Positions 34,413-43,197 of a stretch of 64,000 bases of DNA are shown piece by piece (the stretch's first letter is position 1; each line of letters opens with the position of its first letter). Under the pieces are notes generated by a model. It worked only from the letters and a program-made list of their open reading frames with translations. It was not told where the DNA came from and ran no database searches. The position numbers and the translations under genes were made by a program. The DNA lies in assembly GCA_964594635.1 (NCBI GenBank), contig CAZQMV010000007.1, positions 83,252 through 147,251 on the forward strand, written 5' to 3'. This stretch comes from Berkiella sp964594635 (GTDB lineage Bacteria > Pseudomonadota > Gammaproteobacteria > Berkiellales > Berkiellaceae).

Positions 34413-34898
34413 ATGACATTAACAAAACATAAAACAAAGCGTAAAACGACAGCCAAAACGCGTACGAAGTCTAAGAAAAAACGTACGTTAAAATCAACGA
34501 TGATACAAAAATTGCGTCAAGCAAAGGCAGCTGAGAGAAGTGCAGTAAAAGAACTCGCTGCATTTATGCGTAAACATAAAGCCACTTTGCTCAAAATGCG
34601 TAAAAAGTTACGTGCAAGCATCGCGAAAAAAACGAAGCAAGCACAAAAACTTCGCGCGCAAATGACGAGAAAGCATGCAGCAACCATTGCTAAATTAAAG
34701 AGAGAACATGCTAAAGCTTTGACAAAGGTTCAAAAAACAACCAAAACCACCAAAAGCAAAACTCGTCGCAAAGCAAAATCCAAAAGCAAAGTGAAAGCCA
34801 GAACGACCCCTCGTCGTACCAAAGCGAGCCATCGTAAAACCACTGGCAAAAAAGTGATTCATTTGCGTCACTATCGACATATCAGAAAAGCTGCCTAA
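34413..34898 (+). CDS. Histone H1-like lysine-rich basic protein
   Basis: A 161-residue protein made up largely of Lys, Arg, Ala and Thr, resembling the C-terminal tail of histone H1 and bacterial histone-like proteins such as Chlamydia Hc1 or Coxiella Hq1. The ends are disordered and basic (KRKTTAKTRTKSKKKRTLKS; TPRRTKASHRKTTGKKVI), and the middle is helical (AAERSAVKELAAFMRKHKA). It probably binds and compacts DNA, perhaps in a dormant or transmissive cell form. A strong ribosome-site-like AGGAC/GGGAGAT lies before the ATG and its own terminator follows. Confidence 0.85.
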   Translation: MTLTKHKTKRKTTAKTRTKSKKKRTLKSTMIQKLRQAKAAERSAVKELAAFMRKHKATLLKMRKKLRASIAKKTKQAQKLRAQMTRKHAATIAKLKREHAKALTKVQKTTKTTKSKTRRKAKSKSKVKARTTPRRTKASHRKTTGKKVIHLRHYRHIRKAA

Positions 34899-34926
34899 TT
34901 AGACAAGTTTTCTGGTTGATAAAGAT

Positions 34927-34958
34927 AAAACCGTTGGCTCATCGGTCAACGGTTTTTT
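34927..34958 (+). terminator. Rho-independent terminator of the histone-like gene
   Basis: AAAACCGTTG and CAACGGTTTT pair perfectly around a 10-base loop, followed by TTTTT. It overlaps the first bases of the open frame of the next gene (34960), supporting a start at 34978 for that gene. Confidence 0.9.
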
Positions 34959-34977
34959 TATGATAGTGGAGATATCA

Positions 34978-35463
34978 ATGACGGTTTTTTCGATTGATAA
35001 ACTCATGCAAGAAACGCGTCGTTTGGCAGCAGAGTATCGCCAAAATACCGGCCAAACCTTACCTATTAGTGGGGAGTTGGCTCGTTATGATGCAGCACGT
35101 TTACTTAAATTGCTCCCCCTGCAAAAGCCGCTGAAAAGCGTTGACTTTATGGGTAGCGAAGGATCTTTGGCTAATCAACTGATTCAGATTAAAAGCAGGG
35201 TGATTTTTGATGAGCAAAAATCAGGTTATCGGATTGGGCAATTGGATCTGGGGGCGAATTGGCAAGTCTGTGCTTTAGTGTTGTACCAATCGAATTATGA
35301 ACCTACTGCGATTTATATTGCGACTCAAGAAATGATTGTAGAGACTCTCTCTAACCGTAAAGACACAACTAAAGCGCGTGGCTTAATGTCTTTAGCTCAA
35401 TTCAAGCGGATAGCCAATCTAGTTTGGACACCCGACAGTGATCAATCACTTCTTAGAGCCTAG
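34978..35463 (+). CDS. Conserved hypothetical protein
   Basis: 161 residues from the ATG at 34978, chosen because GTGGAG lies 6 bases before it and an upstream ATG (34960) sits in the preceding terminator. The protein is soluble, opening with TVFSIDKLMQETRRLAAEYR and including LPISGELARYDAARLLKLLP and RVIFDEQKSGYRIGQLDL. I recall similar short proteins in Legionellales but cannot assign a function. Its end overlaps the converging lipase-like gene by 11 bases. Confidence 0.6.
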   Translation: MTVFSIDKLMQETRRLAAEYRQNTGQTLPISGELARYDAARLLKLLPLQKPLKSVDFMGSEGSLANQLIQIKSRVIFDEQKSGYRIGQLDLGANWQVCALVLYQSNYEPTAIYIATQEMIVETLSNRKDTTKARGLMSLAQFKRIANLVWTPDSDQSLLRA

Positions 35464-37387
35464 GCAAGCATGGATCTTGGATGCTATTTTCTTCTTCATT
35501 TTGCTCTTGATGATTTGTTGTGCCTAGGCCTAGCGTTGTATTAATCACCCAACTTCCCACCATATTTTTAAATTGATTCAGCAGGGCTCGTGGTTCAAGG
35601 TGCAGATCACTACGGCAATAGGCATCAACAGCTTGCTTGGCTAATTCAAAACCTGCGTAGGCTTTTGGACCAAAAGCCAAAAAGCAATAATCTTGTAAAG
35701 AAAAGGGCATCATACTAGCACAAGCTGATGTGGCTCGATATAAATGTGAACCTGCATGAAAGGCAACCAGTAGTGAATCGACGGTTTTTTTCAATTTATA
35801 GAGCAATTGCTTAAGTATGATTTCATGCTCTTCGGGCGTTTCATTCGTATAGGTCATATTATTGTTATTAATTTGAATCATTGAAGGTAAGTCTTTTGCT
35901 TCTGATCCGGTTGAAAGAAAATTGGTAAGATAGTGACGAGCATGTAAGCCTCGATAATGCAATTCATTATCAATTTTCATCATGCTGATCTCAGCTTTCT
36001 CTCGTGGTAGACGTGCGAAAATCATATCATCACAGCTATATTGAACAGGATCGCCTTCAATGTAACCAAAATTTCCTTTAATGGTCATCTGTTTTCCGAG
36101 CTCTCTTTGCCTATCGACTAGCGCATCGGCTTCTACACGTGTTGATTTGCATACACCGGGATCATTAAATGTGGTCAAGGTTAATTGGTTAATGCCATCA
36201 AAATCAGCTGAATTCGCTCGTTCTTTTAAGAACGCGGTCGTAAAGATTTGGCTTAAAGAGGCGCCTTGGCTATGACCAGTAATGCTTAACTTCAGATCTC
36301 TCACCTGTTCGCCGAAATGTTCTCTCACCGTGCTTTTAATAAAGGCCATTATGGTATCTTTTACTGAGGGAAGACTACTTGAACCCGGACCATTAAACTC
36401 TGCATTAATCAATACGCTATCAAGGACTGCAAAGTCCGTTCCACGAAAGGCAATCCGAATATTGTGGTCATTTTTATCATTAGGCAAAAACAGGTAACCA
36501 TACATGCCCATTACCAGCGGCAATTGTTTGACTTGATATTTTTGGTAACTGCCATTTTCCGTTAGAACATCGGCTTCCTTGTCGTGAAACAGGCCTTTTT
36601 TGGAAAGTGCATAAGAGAGTCGGCTGAGCTGATGGTTAGCGGCATATTCACGAACATCCGCTGGTAATTCAGCATTTTTGGCTGCAATTTGCTCAAGAGT
36701 GGCTTCTGTTTTTTTGAAGATATGATCATAAGCTGCTTGTTGGATCACATTTTTTCTGATTTTGCTGAAATGGCTAAAATGAAAAACGGTTGGCTTATTA
36801 GCAATAGGAGGGCAGGTTCCTTTGACGACAATAGCAGGTTCATCTTGTTCTTTCAGGCTGTCAAGGACATTAAAATTGACACAATGGATCGTATCAAAAG
36901 TTGCAGAATTTGCCATTGATTTCTCTAAAGCTCTTCGAAAAAACTGACTGCTCGATTTCTCGTATTTATTTCCATAAATACTTAAAGTTAATGGCGTATT
37001 TTGCGGGTAATGTCTTTGGATAGCGTCTTTAAGGCAGGCCATCGTGGGGGCTTCTACCAATGTAAAGCTATCCATCACGTCACCATGTCGTTCAAATTTG
37101 TCACTACCACGAAAAACCGCTTTAACATGCAGATTATGAGGATCAAGGGGAAATAGCAAATAACCATGATTTTCAACGCCCAAAGGCAAGCGCATAATTC
37201 GATGCGGTTGGTAGGTACCATCATTTTCAAGGACTAATATTTCAGAGTGAGATGCGACATCTTCAGCTAAATATTCGGGTAGTCGAGTTAAAAAGTGAGT
37301 ACTCGCATGTTCTTTATCTTCGCTAGACAAAGCAACGTTTTGCTGTGCTAAATATTGAAAATGATGTGTAATACCACTGGTCGCCAT
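35453..37387 (-). CDS. Tandem lipase-like (class 3) protein; first domain degenerate
   Basis: 645 residues from the ATG at 37387 (AGGA before it); a frame start at 37423 lacks one. Two halves align: FRGSDKFERHGDVMDSFTL then LTLSIYGNKYEKSSSQFFRR then ANSATFD in the first, and FRGTDFAVLDSVLINAEF, LKLSITGHSQGASLSQIFTT, ANSADFD in the second. The second keeps the lipase nucleophile motif GHSQG (Ser near 373); the first has GNKYE there, with no serine. A C-terminal region (from about 470) with hydrophobic stretches and a charged tail follows. No signal peptide. It may be a secreted lipase that acts inside host cells; this is inference. Confidence 0.75.
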   Translation of the reverse strand: MATSGITHHFQYLAQQNVALSSEDKEHASTHFLTRLPEYLAEDVASHSEILVLENDGTYQPHRIMRLPLGVENHGYLLFPLDPHNLHVKAVFRGSDKFERHGDVMDSFTLVEAPTMACLKDAIQRHYPQNTPLTLSIYGNKYEKSSSQFFRRALEKSMANSATFDTIHCVNFNVLDSLKEQDEPAIVVKGTCPPIANKPTVFHFSHFSKIRKNVIQQAAYDHIFKKTEATLEQIAAKNAELPADVREYAANHQLSRLSYALSKKGLFHDKEADVLTENGSYQKYQVKQLPLVMGMYGYLFLPNDKNDHNIRIAFRGTDFAVLDSVLINAEFNGPGSSSLPSVKDTIMAFIKSTVREHFGEQVRDLKLSITGHSQGASLSQIFTTAFLKERANSADFDGINQLTLTTFNDPGVCKSTRVEADALVDRQRELGKQMTIKGNFGYIEGDPVQYSCDDMIFARLPREKAEISMMKIDNELHYRGLHARHYLTNFLSTGSEAKDLPSMIQINNNNMTYTNETPEEHEIILKQLLYKLKKTVDSLLVAFHAGSHLYRATSACASMMPFSLQDYCFLAFGPKAYAGFELAKQAVDAYCRSDLHLEPRALLNQFKNMVGSWVINTTLGLGTTNHQEQNEEENSIQDPCLPRL

Positions 37388-37509
37388 GATTTTCCTACTA
37401 AGGTATATAACTGGATAAGACAAGGATCCTATTAGAGTTATCTATCGTTTCATACCAATAAACGATAAATGGCTAGACACACCCTATAAGCTGACTTAAT
37501 ATCTGGACC

Positions 37510-38241
37510 ATGATTGATAAACCTACTATTTTAGCCATTGATACCTCCACAGAGGCCTGTTCTGCAGCTATTTTACAGACAGGGGATTGCCTATGGCGCT
37601 TTGAAAAAACTGCGAATACCCATACCGCCTTATTATTGCCGATGATTTCTTCGCTATTGGCAGAAGCCTCATTAACCCTAGCAGCAATCGATGCAATTGC
37701 GGTAACCCGAGGCCCAGGCAGTTTTACCGGCGTTCGCATTGGAATAGGCATAGCACAAGGGCTCAGTTTTGGTTTACATAAGCCGGTTTATGAAATTTCA
37801 ACGCTACAAGCCATTGCGCGTACTGTAGGGGTTATTGGCCGTGTGAGTGTGGCGATTGATGCCAGAATGCAGGAAGTCTATACTGCTGTTTATAATTGTG
37901 AGAGGGATAACACGCAACTCATTGATGGTGAAATATTGTGCTCACCCTCTCAGTTATTGGAACAATCATTATTATACCAAAATCAACCATTGACACTCTG
38001 TGCGAGTGGTTGGGATATATATCAAGAACAGCTTGTCATGCCTAAAATCTGGCAGCATTTACCTCTGCAATTACCCCATGCAAAAGCCGTTGCAGAATTA
38101 GCGTATTTAGCTTGGTTAAAAGGGGATAAAGGGGTGATGGCGCATGATGTGACACCGATTTACTTGCGGGATAAAGTGGCAGAGAAGGCGAAAGTTAAAT
38201 CTTTGATACCCCTTTCATTCTTAGAGCAAGATTGCGGATAA
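37510..38241 (+). CDS. tsaB: tRNA threonylcarbamoyladenosine biosynthesis protein TsaB
   Basis: TsaB is the non-catalytic ASKHA-fold partner of TsaD, with TsaE, in making t6A37 of ANN-decoding tRNAs. It has ILAIDTSTEACSAAILQ, KTANTHTALLLPMISSLL, AVTRGPGSFTGVRIGIGIAQ and FGLHKPVYEISTLQAIA. 243 residues, complete. Its last 47 bases overlap the 3' end of the DCC gene on the other strand. Confidence 0.94.
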   Translation: MIDKPTILAIDTSTEACSAAILQTGDCLWRFEKTANTHTALLLPMISSLLAEASLTLAAIDAIAVTRGPGSFTGVRIGIGIAQGLSFGLHKPVYEISTLQAIARTVGVIGRVSVAIDARMQEVYTAVYNCERDNTQLIDGEILCSPSQLLEQSLLYQNQPLTLCASGWDIYQEQLVMPKIWQHLPLQLPHAKAVAELAYLAWLKGDKGVMAHDVTPIYLRDKVAEKAKVKSLIPLSFLEQDCG

Positions 38242-38560
38242 ATCGACACACTGGGTAGTAGATGTTGGCAATAGTAGGGGTTCGAAACAGAACAAAATTA
38301 ACTTTGTTTAACCAACTCAATGGTGTTGCCACGAGCGACAAGATCTGCACGGCATCGCTGGCATGATAATATTGATCGTCAATAATAACTAACATGCCTT
38401 CATTTAAATCGAATATTTTGCCATTCAGTAAATGCTGATAAACATCCTTTCTAGCATCAATCAATTCCAGCTTGTCCGCCACATTTTTGATACGCATGGC
38501 TTTAACAAAATCTGTGCAAAATGGGCATTCACCATCGTAAATAACGTAAACTGTTTTCAT
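38195..38560 (-). CDS. DCC-family thiol-disulfide oxidoreductase-like protein (DUF393)
   Basis: 121 residues of the DUF393/DCC family, thioredoxin-fold proteins named for a DxxCxxC motif; here YDGECPFCTDFVKAMR gives D-G-E-C-P-F-C. The rest fits the family: LIDARKDVYQHLLNG and HASDAVQILSLV. It is cotranslated with the HTTM membrane protein upstream, whose stop it overlaps by 4 bases. Partners of this kind occur together in many bacteria, so the DCC protein probably handles electrons or a cofactor for the membrane partner. The 3' end overlaps tsaB by 47 bases. Confidence 0.88.
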   Translation of the reverse strand: MKTVYVIYDGECPFCTDFVKAMRIKNVADKLELIDARKDVYQHLLNGKIFDLNEGMLVIIDDQYYHASDAVQILSLVATPLSWLNKVNFVLFRTPTIANIYYPVCRFIRNLALRMKGVSKI

Positions 38561-40068
38561 TTTTGGTAACCCTTGTTGATCTCATTAATTGGCTTATAAG
38601 GTTTCATTATAACTTGATCGTATAGTGCGCAAGCTCTTGGCACTCTCATGTCATACTCGGCAGAAAAAACGAATCTCTTTTCAAACCAGGAATATGCTTC
38701 AATTTCATTAAGATGTTCTTTAATAGGTTGATAGGTGTGTATTTTTCCTTTAAAACGAAATGTCACTGATTTATTAGGGATAGATTGCAAATAATGATCA
38801 AAATATATTTTCTGTAATAGTAAGTGATAGCTTGCTAAATCCTTAAGAAAATGGTCGTTAGATTCAATTATTGTGACATATTCATTTAAGTAATTAAACA
38901 AATATGGCGGCTTCCTTATAATTAAATGATTAGATTGCCCTTGCTCTATCGTTAAATTGCTGAACATTGCCATCGACTGTCCAGTTTTTAAACCGATATA
39001 AGGGGATATGCAATTTAGAAAAAACAAAATGGAGATGCCGTTAAGTAGCCATAATGAAGAGATAATACCTTTGGGTCTTGAACTAAGCTCATATCCATAA
39101 TGAGCGACAAAACACAGTAACATTAGGCAAAAAATCATAAACAAAATATTAATAATTTGAATATGACCTGATATTTTAAGAAAACTTAACATTATTAATA
39201 AGCAAAATAGGAAAATAAATAGAAAAACTAACAACAATTGTTGCAGCCAATGCGGTTTTATCTTCCACTTTCTCAGAGTGAATTTTATCAAGGTTTTATC
39301 GGGTAAAAATAAAAAATGTAAAGCAACGCAGAGTAAGGAGAAACAGCCATAAAACTGAAAACTGTTGATCCCTAAGAATAAGTGAAATGAAACCCCAAGT
39401 ATCACTCCGTAATATCTCATCCTTGTGCTACCAAGCAAGAGAATAATGCACAGGCCTTCTATGACAAAAGTCCCATAGATTGCGCAATAATGAGCCCATC
39501 TTGCGGTTAGTAGATATTCTGGTAAAGGCGAATTTTGCCACAGCGCAACGGCACAGCTAACGCTTGGATCAAGATAGGCTGAATTTAATTTATGGAAACA
39601 CCCAAAAAAATACATGGTGAGCAATAAAAAGCGACCAATTGGAGCAGTGATTTCAAAAAATTGCTTTGATGAAACAAGAAGTGTTTTTTCTTTTATGGCT
39701 AAATATACATAACTGAGCACTAATGCCCAGGAAAAGAAGAAGATAATAATATGATGGTTTGAAAATGTCGGCGTTAATTGCCATTGTTTTAGTAAAAATA
39801 AGATACTAGCGGTATAAAATAACATTTTTTGTTTTGGATGAACAATGATAATGCATGCTAATATCAAGGTAACTAAAGATACGATTTTAAGTGGATCAAA
39901 ATAAAAAAAATACGTTAGTAAGAAACGAATTTTAGATCCTAAAGTACCTGATAAGTTTACCAAAGGGACAATATAGAGCGCATCAGCGAAAATAACCCAG
40001 GCCCATATCCATGAAAACAAAATGAATGGTGGATACAGATAGTGGGTTTGGCGTGCTGTTTCTTTCAT
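38557..40068 (-). CDS. HTTM-like polytopic membrane protein
   Basis: 503 residues, very hydrophobic, with about 10-12 membrane segments in the first ~390 residues and a cytoplasmic or periplasmic C-terminal part. It resembles the HTTM domain of vitamin K-dependent gamma-carboxylases, in particular CFHKLNSAYLDPSVS, SFHLFLGINSFQFYG and GLKTGQSMAMFSNL. The C-terminal part (FEKRFVFSAEYDMRVPRACA) is unfamiliar. Codon use is AT-richer than in neighbours, suggesting transfer. It is followed by a DCC protein in the same unit. The substrate is unknown; the family also includes proteins with no carboxylase role. Confidence 0.72.
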   Translation of the reverse strand: MKETARQTHYLYPPFILFSWIWAWVIFADALYIVPLVNLSGTLGSKIRFLLTYFFYFDPLKIVSLVTLILACIIIVHPKQKMLFYTASILFLLKQWQLTPTFSNHHIIIFFFSWALVLSYVYLAIKEKTLLVSSKQFFEITAPIGRFLLLTMYFFGCFHKLNSAYLDPSVSCAVALWQNSPLPEYLLTARWAHYCAIYGTFVIEGLCIILLLGSTRMRYYGVILGVSFHLFLGINSFQFYGCFSLLCVALHFLFLPDKTLIKFTLRKWKIKPHWLQQLLLVFLFIFLFCLLIMLSFLKISGHIQIINILFMIFCLMLLCFVAHYGYELSSRPKGIISSLWLLNGISILFFLNCISPYIGLKTGQSMAMFSNLTIEQGQSNHLIIRKPPYLFNYLNEYVTIIESNDHFLKDLASYHLLLQKIYFDHYLQSIPNKSVTFRFKGKIHTYQPIKEHLNEIEAYSWFEKRFVFSAEYDMRVPRACALYDQVIMKPYKPINEINKGYQK

Positions 40069-40121
40069 CAGTTCATTAGAATAAAAGAGGATATCTTAAG
40101 ATTAGCTTACACGCGGGGGAT

Positions 40122-41255
40122 TTATTTAAGCAGCTCCACCAAAATCGCTTCATACAATTCAGACAGCTTCTCTAACTCATCTACTTTTATATTCTCATTC
40201 ACTTGGTGAATAGAGGCATTGATAGGCCCCACCTCAACCACTTCTGTGCCATATTCTGCAAAAAAGCGCCCATCAGAAGTGCCACCTGACGTTGAATGAA
40301 TAGGAGCATAGCCTAAGGTTTTTTCTATAGTATGAGAAACGGTTTGGACCAGATGGCTAGAATCAGGGGTATAAAAGGGTTTACCGCCCACTTGCCAGTC
40401 AATGTGATAATCACATTCGTGCTTTTTGAAGATATTTTCGATAGTTTGTTTAATAAAATCGGGTGTGATTTGCGGCGAATAACGTAAATTAAAATTGGCT
40501 TCTAAAGCGCCCGGGATCACATTGGTTGCGCCTGTTCCTGCATGAATATTCGCAAATTGCAGCGAGGTTGCAGGGAAGGGGGGAGTGGCTTTATCCCATG
40601 GTAATGCGGCAATTTCTGCTAATGGCATTAACGCTTGATGAATGGGGTTTTTTGCCAAATCAGGGTAAGCGACGTGCCCTTGTTTACCGACGATTGTTAA
40701 ATAACCTGTCATAGAGCCGCGTCGGCCCACTTTAATGGTATCTGCTAATTTATCGGTACTTGAAGCTTCGCCGACTAAACACCATTTAGGGATCTGATTT
40801 CGTTCTTTTAAGATTGTTAAGACTGCTTGCGTGCCATCTCGCGCTTGGCCTTCTTCATCGCTGGTGATCAAAAAAGCAATGCTGCCTTTATGATGGGGAT
40901 GTTTATTGATAAATCGCTCACAAGCCGTTGTCATAGCGGCAATACTGCTTTTCATGTCGGCTGCACCGCGTGCGGTGAGCGTGTTATTTTGAATTGTTGG
41001 CGTAAAGGGGGGGGAGCGCCATGCAGTAACATCACCGGTTGGAACCACATCGGTATGGCCTGCAAAACATAAAGTAGGCTCGCCATTACCTCGAACAGCA
41101 TAGAGGTTGCTTACTTGGTTTACCTGGATATGTTCAATCGTAAAGCCCAGTGGTTCTAAATAGTTAGCAAGGATTTGCTGGCAGCCTTCATCAAGCGGTG
41201 TAATGGAAGGACGTTCCAATAGTGCCAAAGCAAGATCAAGGGTGTTAGAGTTCAA
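40122..41255 (-). CDS. dapE: Succinyl-diaminopimelate desuccinylase
   Basis: Removes succinate from N-succinyl-LL-diaminopimelate in lysine and peptidoglycan synthesis. The M20 zinc-peptidase fold shows FAGHTDVVPTGD (His, Asp), TARGAADMKSSIAAM, TSDEEGQARDGT (Glu pair) and EVGPINASIHQVNE (His). 377 residues, full length. The GTG-like overlap with dapD is tight: dapE starts 4 bases into the dapD stop, giving one transcript dapD-dapE. Confidence 0.96.
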   Translation of the reverse strand: MNSNTLDLALALLERPSITPLDEGCQQILANYLEPLGFTIEHIQVNQVSNLYAVRGNGEPTLCFAGHTDVVPTGDVTAWRSPPFTPTIQNNTLTARGAADMKSSIAAMTTACERFINKHPHHKGSIAFLITSDEEGQARDGTQAVLTILKERNQIPKWCLVGEASSTDKLADTIKVGRRGSMTGYLTIVGKQGHVAYPDLAKNPIHQALMPLAEIAALPWDKATPPFPATSLQFANIHAGTGATNVIPGALEANFNLRYSPQITPDFIKQTIENIFKKHECDYHIDWQVGGKPFYTPDSSHLVQTVSHTIEKTLGYAPIHSTSGGTSDGRFFAEYGTEVVEVGPINASIHQVNENIKVDELEKLSELYEAILVELLK

Positions 41256-42097
41256 ACGTTTTCCTCAGCAATATTGCGAAGTAGCGCATTGATGCCCACT
41301 TTCGCGCGGGTTTTTTCATCAACCCGTTTGACAATCACAGCACAATATAGGCCATATTTACCGTTGCTAGCAGGCAATGTTCCTGGCACCACAACCGCAT
41401 TCTTGGGAACACGTCCATATATGATGGTGTCATTCTCTCGATCGTAAATGCGCGTGCTTTGACCAATGTATACACCCATGGAAATCACCGCGCCTTCTTC
41501 GACCACAACACCTTCAACGATTTCAGAGCGAGCGCCTATAAAGCAGTTATCTTCAATGATAGTGGGTGTCGCTTGTAAAGGCTCTAGTACACCACCAATA
41601 CCAACCCCACCTGATAAATGCACATGTCGACCAATTTGAGCACAAGAGCCTACTGTCGCCCAGGTATCGACCATGGTGCCTTCACCGACATAGGCCCCGA
41701 TATTGACATAGCTTGGCATTAAAATCGTATTAGGGCCAATGTAGGCACCTTGGCGAACGCAAGCGGGTGGAACGATCCTGGCACCCATTTGTTGAAAATC
41801 GGCTGCGGTATGTTGGCCAAATTGTAGAGGCACTTTATCGTAAAATTGGGTAAAGCCGCCTGTCAGGACTTTGTTTTCTTGTAAACGAAAGTTTAATAAG
41901 ATGGCTTGTTTAACAAAGGTATTGGCTGCCCAAATACCGGGTGCTTGGCAGATTGCAGCACGCATTTCACCGCTTTCCAATTGCCCAATAACCAGGGCAA
42001 CGGCTTCGCGAAGTTGAGGGGCTACCGTTTTTGGCGTCAGTGTTTCACGCTGCAAAAAGGCTTCTTCAATTAGGGTAATTGCTTGTTCTTTGTTCAT
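41252..42097 (-). CDS. dapD: Tetrahydrodipicolinate N-succinyltransferase
   Basis: Transfers succinyl from succinyl-CoA to tetrahydrodipicolinate, the first committed step of the succinylase route to diaminopimelate. A left-handed beta-helix of hexapeptide repeats makes up the centre (GAYIGPNTILMPSYVNIGAYV, GSCAQIGRHVHLSGGVGIGG, FIGARSEIVEGVVVEEGAVI). About 281 residues from the ATG at 42097; a GTG two codons before (42103) is possible. It overlaps dapE by 4 bases. The dapC gene is not in this window. Confidence 0.96.
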   Translation of the reverse strand: MNKEQAITLIEEAFLQRETLTPKTVAPQLREAVALVIGQLESGEMRAAICQAPGIWAANTFVKQAILLNFRLQENKVLTGGFTQFYDKVPLQFGQHTAADFQQMGARIVPPACVRQGAYIGPNTILMPSYVNIGAYVGEGTMVDTWATVGSCAQIGRHVHLSGGVGIGGVLEPLQATPTIIEDNCFIGARSEIVEGVVVEEGAVISMGVYIGQSTRIYDRENDTIIYGRVPKNAVVVPGTLPASNGKYGLYCAVIVKRVDEKTRAKVGINALLRNIAEENV

Positions 42098-42209
42098 TGT
42101 CACAGCATAAAGATCTGGGGCATTTTTGTAAATCTGAATAATGTAGGGGACGGCTACAAAACAACAGCAATTTAGGTTAGGATGCTTGCATTAGAATGAG
42201 AGGTGACAA

Positions 42210-43160
42210 ATGAGTCAGATAGCTTCGAAAATTCGTTCCCTGGTGGCAAGCAGGAAAGGCTTAAAAGATTGTGTTGGGATCTGTGATGCTTTTCAAGTAG
42301 GCAAAAAAGGGGATATAAAAGCCCACCTAGACTCATTTACCCAAGAAGATAAACCATTACTGGGAAACCCTGCACATCCAGAATTACTGTTCGATGAATG
42401 TGAACAATTGATTGTTCCGCTAGAATTTGCCGATCATTTTGCCGTGGCAGTGATTAAATTCAGCGTCAAAGAAGATAAACGAAAAGCGTTTATTCAATAT
42501 TTCAATGCAAGAGGAACAGATTTATCTGATGATCTGTTAGCGTCATTAAGTGGTTTTTTCACCGAAAACCACTATGAAGTACTTTATCACTGTATCAGTG
42601 GATCCATTGTGAAAAAGGGGATCTCTGATAGCAAAATAACCTGTTATAAAGCCATTGATCTTGCCAATCAGAATGCAGGTATTTCAGAAAATCTGAGTGC
42701 CACCTTAGTTGAAAGCAAAGAAGAAACGAAAGAACAAAAAACCAAAACGCCAGATAGTCAAAACAACAAAAAACAATCCGAGCCCACCGCACAGGGCTCC
42801 TGGCTTGTGATATTGCTGGCTGTGGGATGCGTTATTTATCTGGGATCCGATTATATAAAACCTTATACCGCAGCCTTAATGGCGTTAGTACCGACGAACC
42901 CAATATTAGCTTATATGGCTTTTGGCGGCGTATTTTTTTTAGGGTGGTTGCTCATAGCGGGGTTGCAGCATTTAAGCAGAGAAAGAGAAACGCCTGCATT
43001 AAAACCAAGGCAGGTTGTAAAGGGGGATGTAAACGAAACATGTGCGCCGCAAAAGCGCTTGCTGAATGCGTTTGAAAATGTCACCGAGGAGCCAGTTACG
43101 AATAATGAGGCGCTAAACAAAGAAGCGACCGCAAGTATGCGATCGCTTCGCCTCAATTGA
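42210..43160 (+). CDS. Unknown protein with two C-terminal membrane segments
   Basis: 316 residues, no family recognised. The N-terminal ~185 residues are soluble and carry the paired phrase LLGNPAHPELLFDECEQLIV and EFADHFAVAVIKFSVKEDK; a hydrophilic linker (KEETKEQKTKTPDSQNNKK) leads to two membrane segments (SWLVILLAVGCVIYLGSDYI, and YMAFGGVFFLGWLLIAGLQH), and a charged tail. It is a lone gene that converges on icmD, at 37 bases. A link to the secretion system is suggested only by position. Confidence 0.6.
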   Translation: MSQIASKIRSLVASRKGLKDCVGICDAFQVGKKGDIKAHLDSFTQEDKPLLGNPAHPELLFDECEQLIVPLEFADHFAVAVIKFSVKEDKRKAFIQYFNARGTDLSDDLLASLSGFFTENHYEVLYHCISGSIVKKGISDSKITCYKAIDLANQNAGISENLSATLVESKEETKEQKTKTPDSQNNKKQSEPTAQGSWLVILLAVGCVIYLGSDYIKPYTAALMALVPTNPILAYMAFGGVFFLGWLLIAGLQHLSRERETPALKPRQVVKGDVNETCAPQKRLLNAFENVTEEPVTNNEALNKEATASMRSLRLN

Positions 43161-43197
43161 AGGAGAACCTTCGTTAATAGGCACGAAAGCTATGAGA

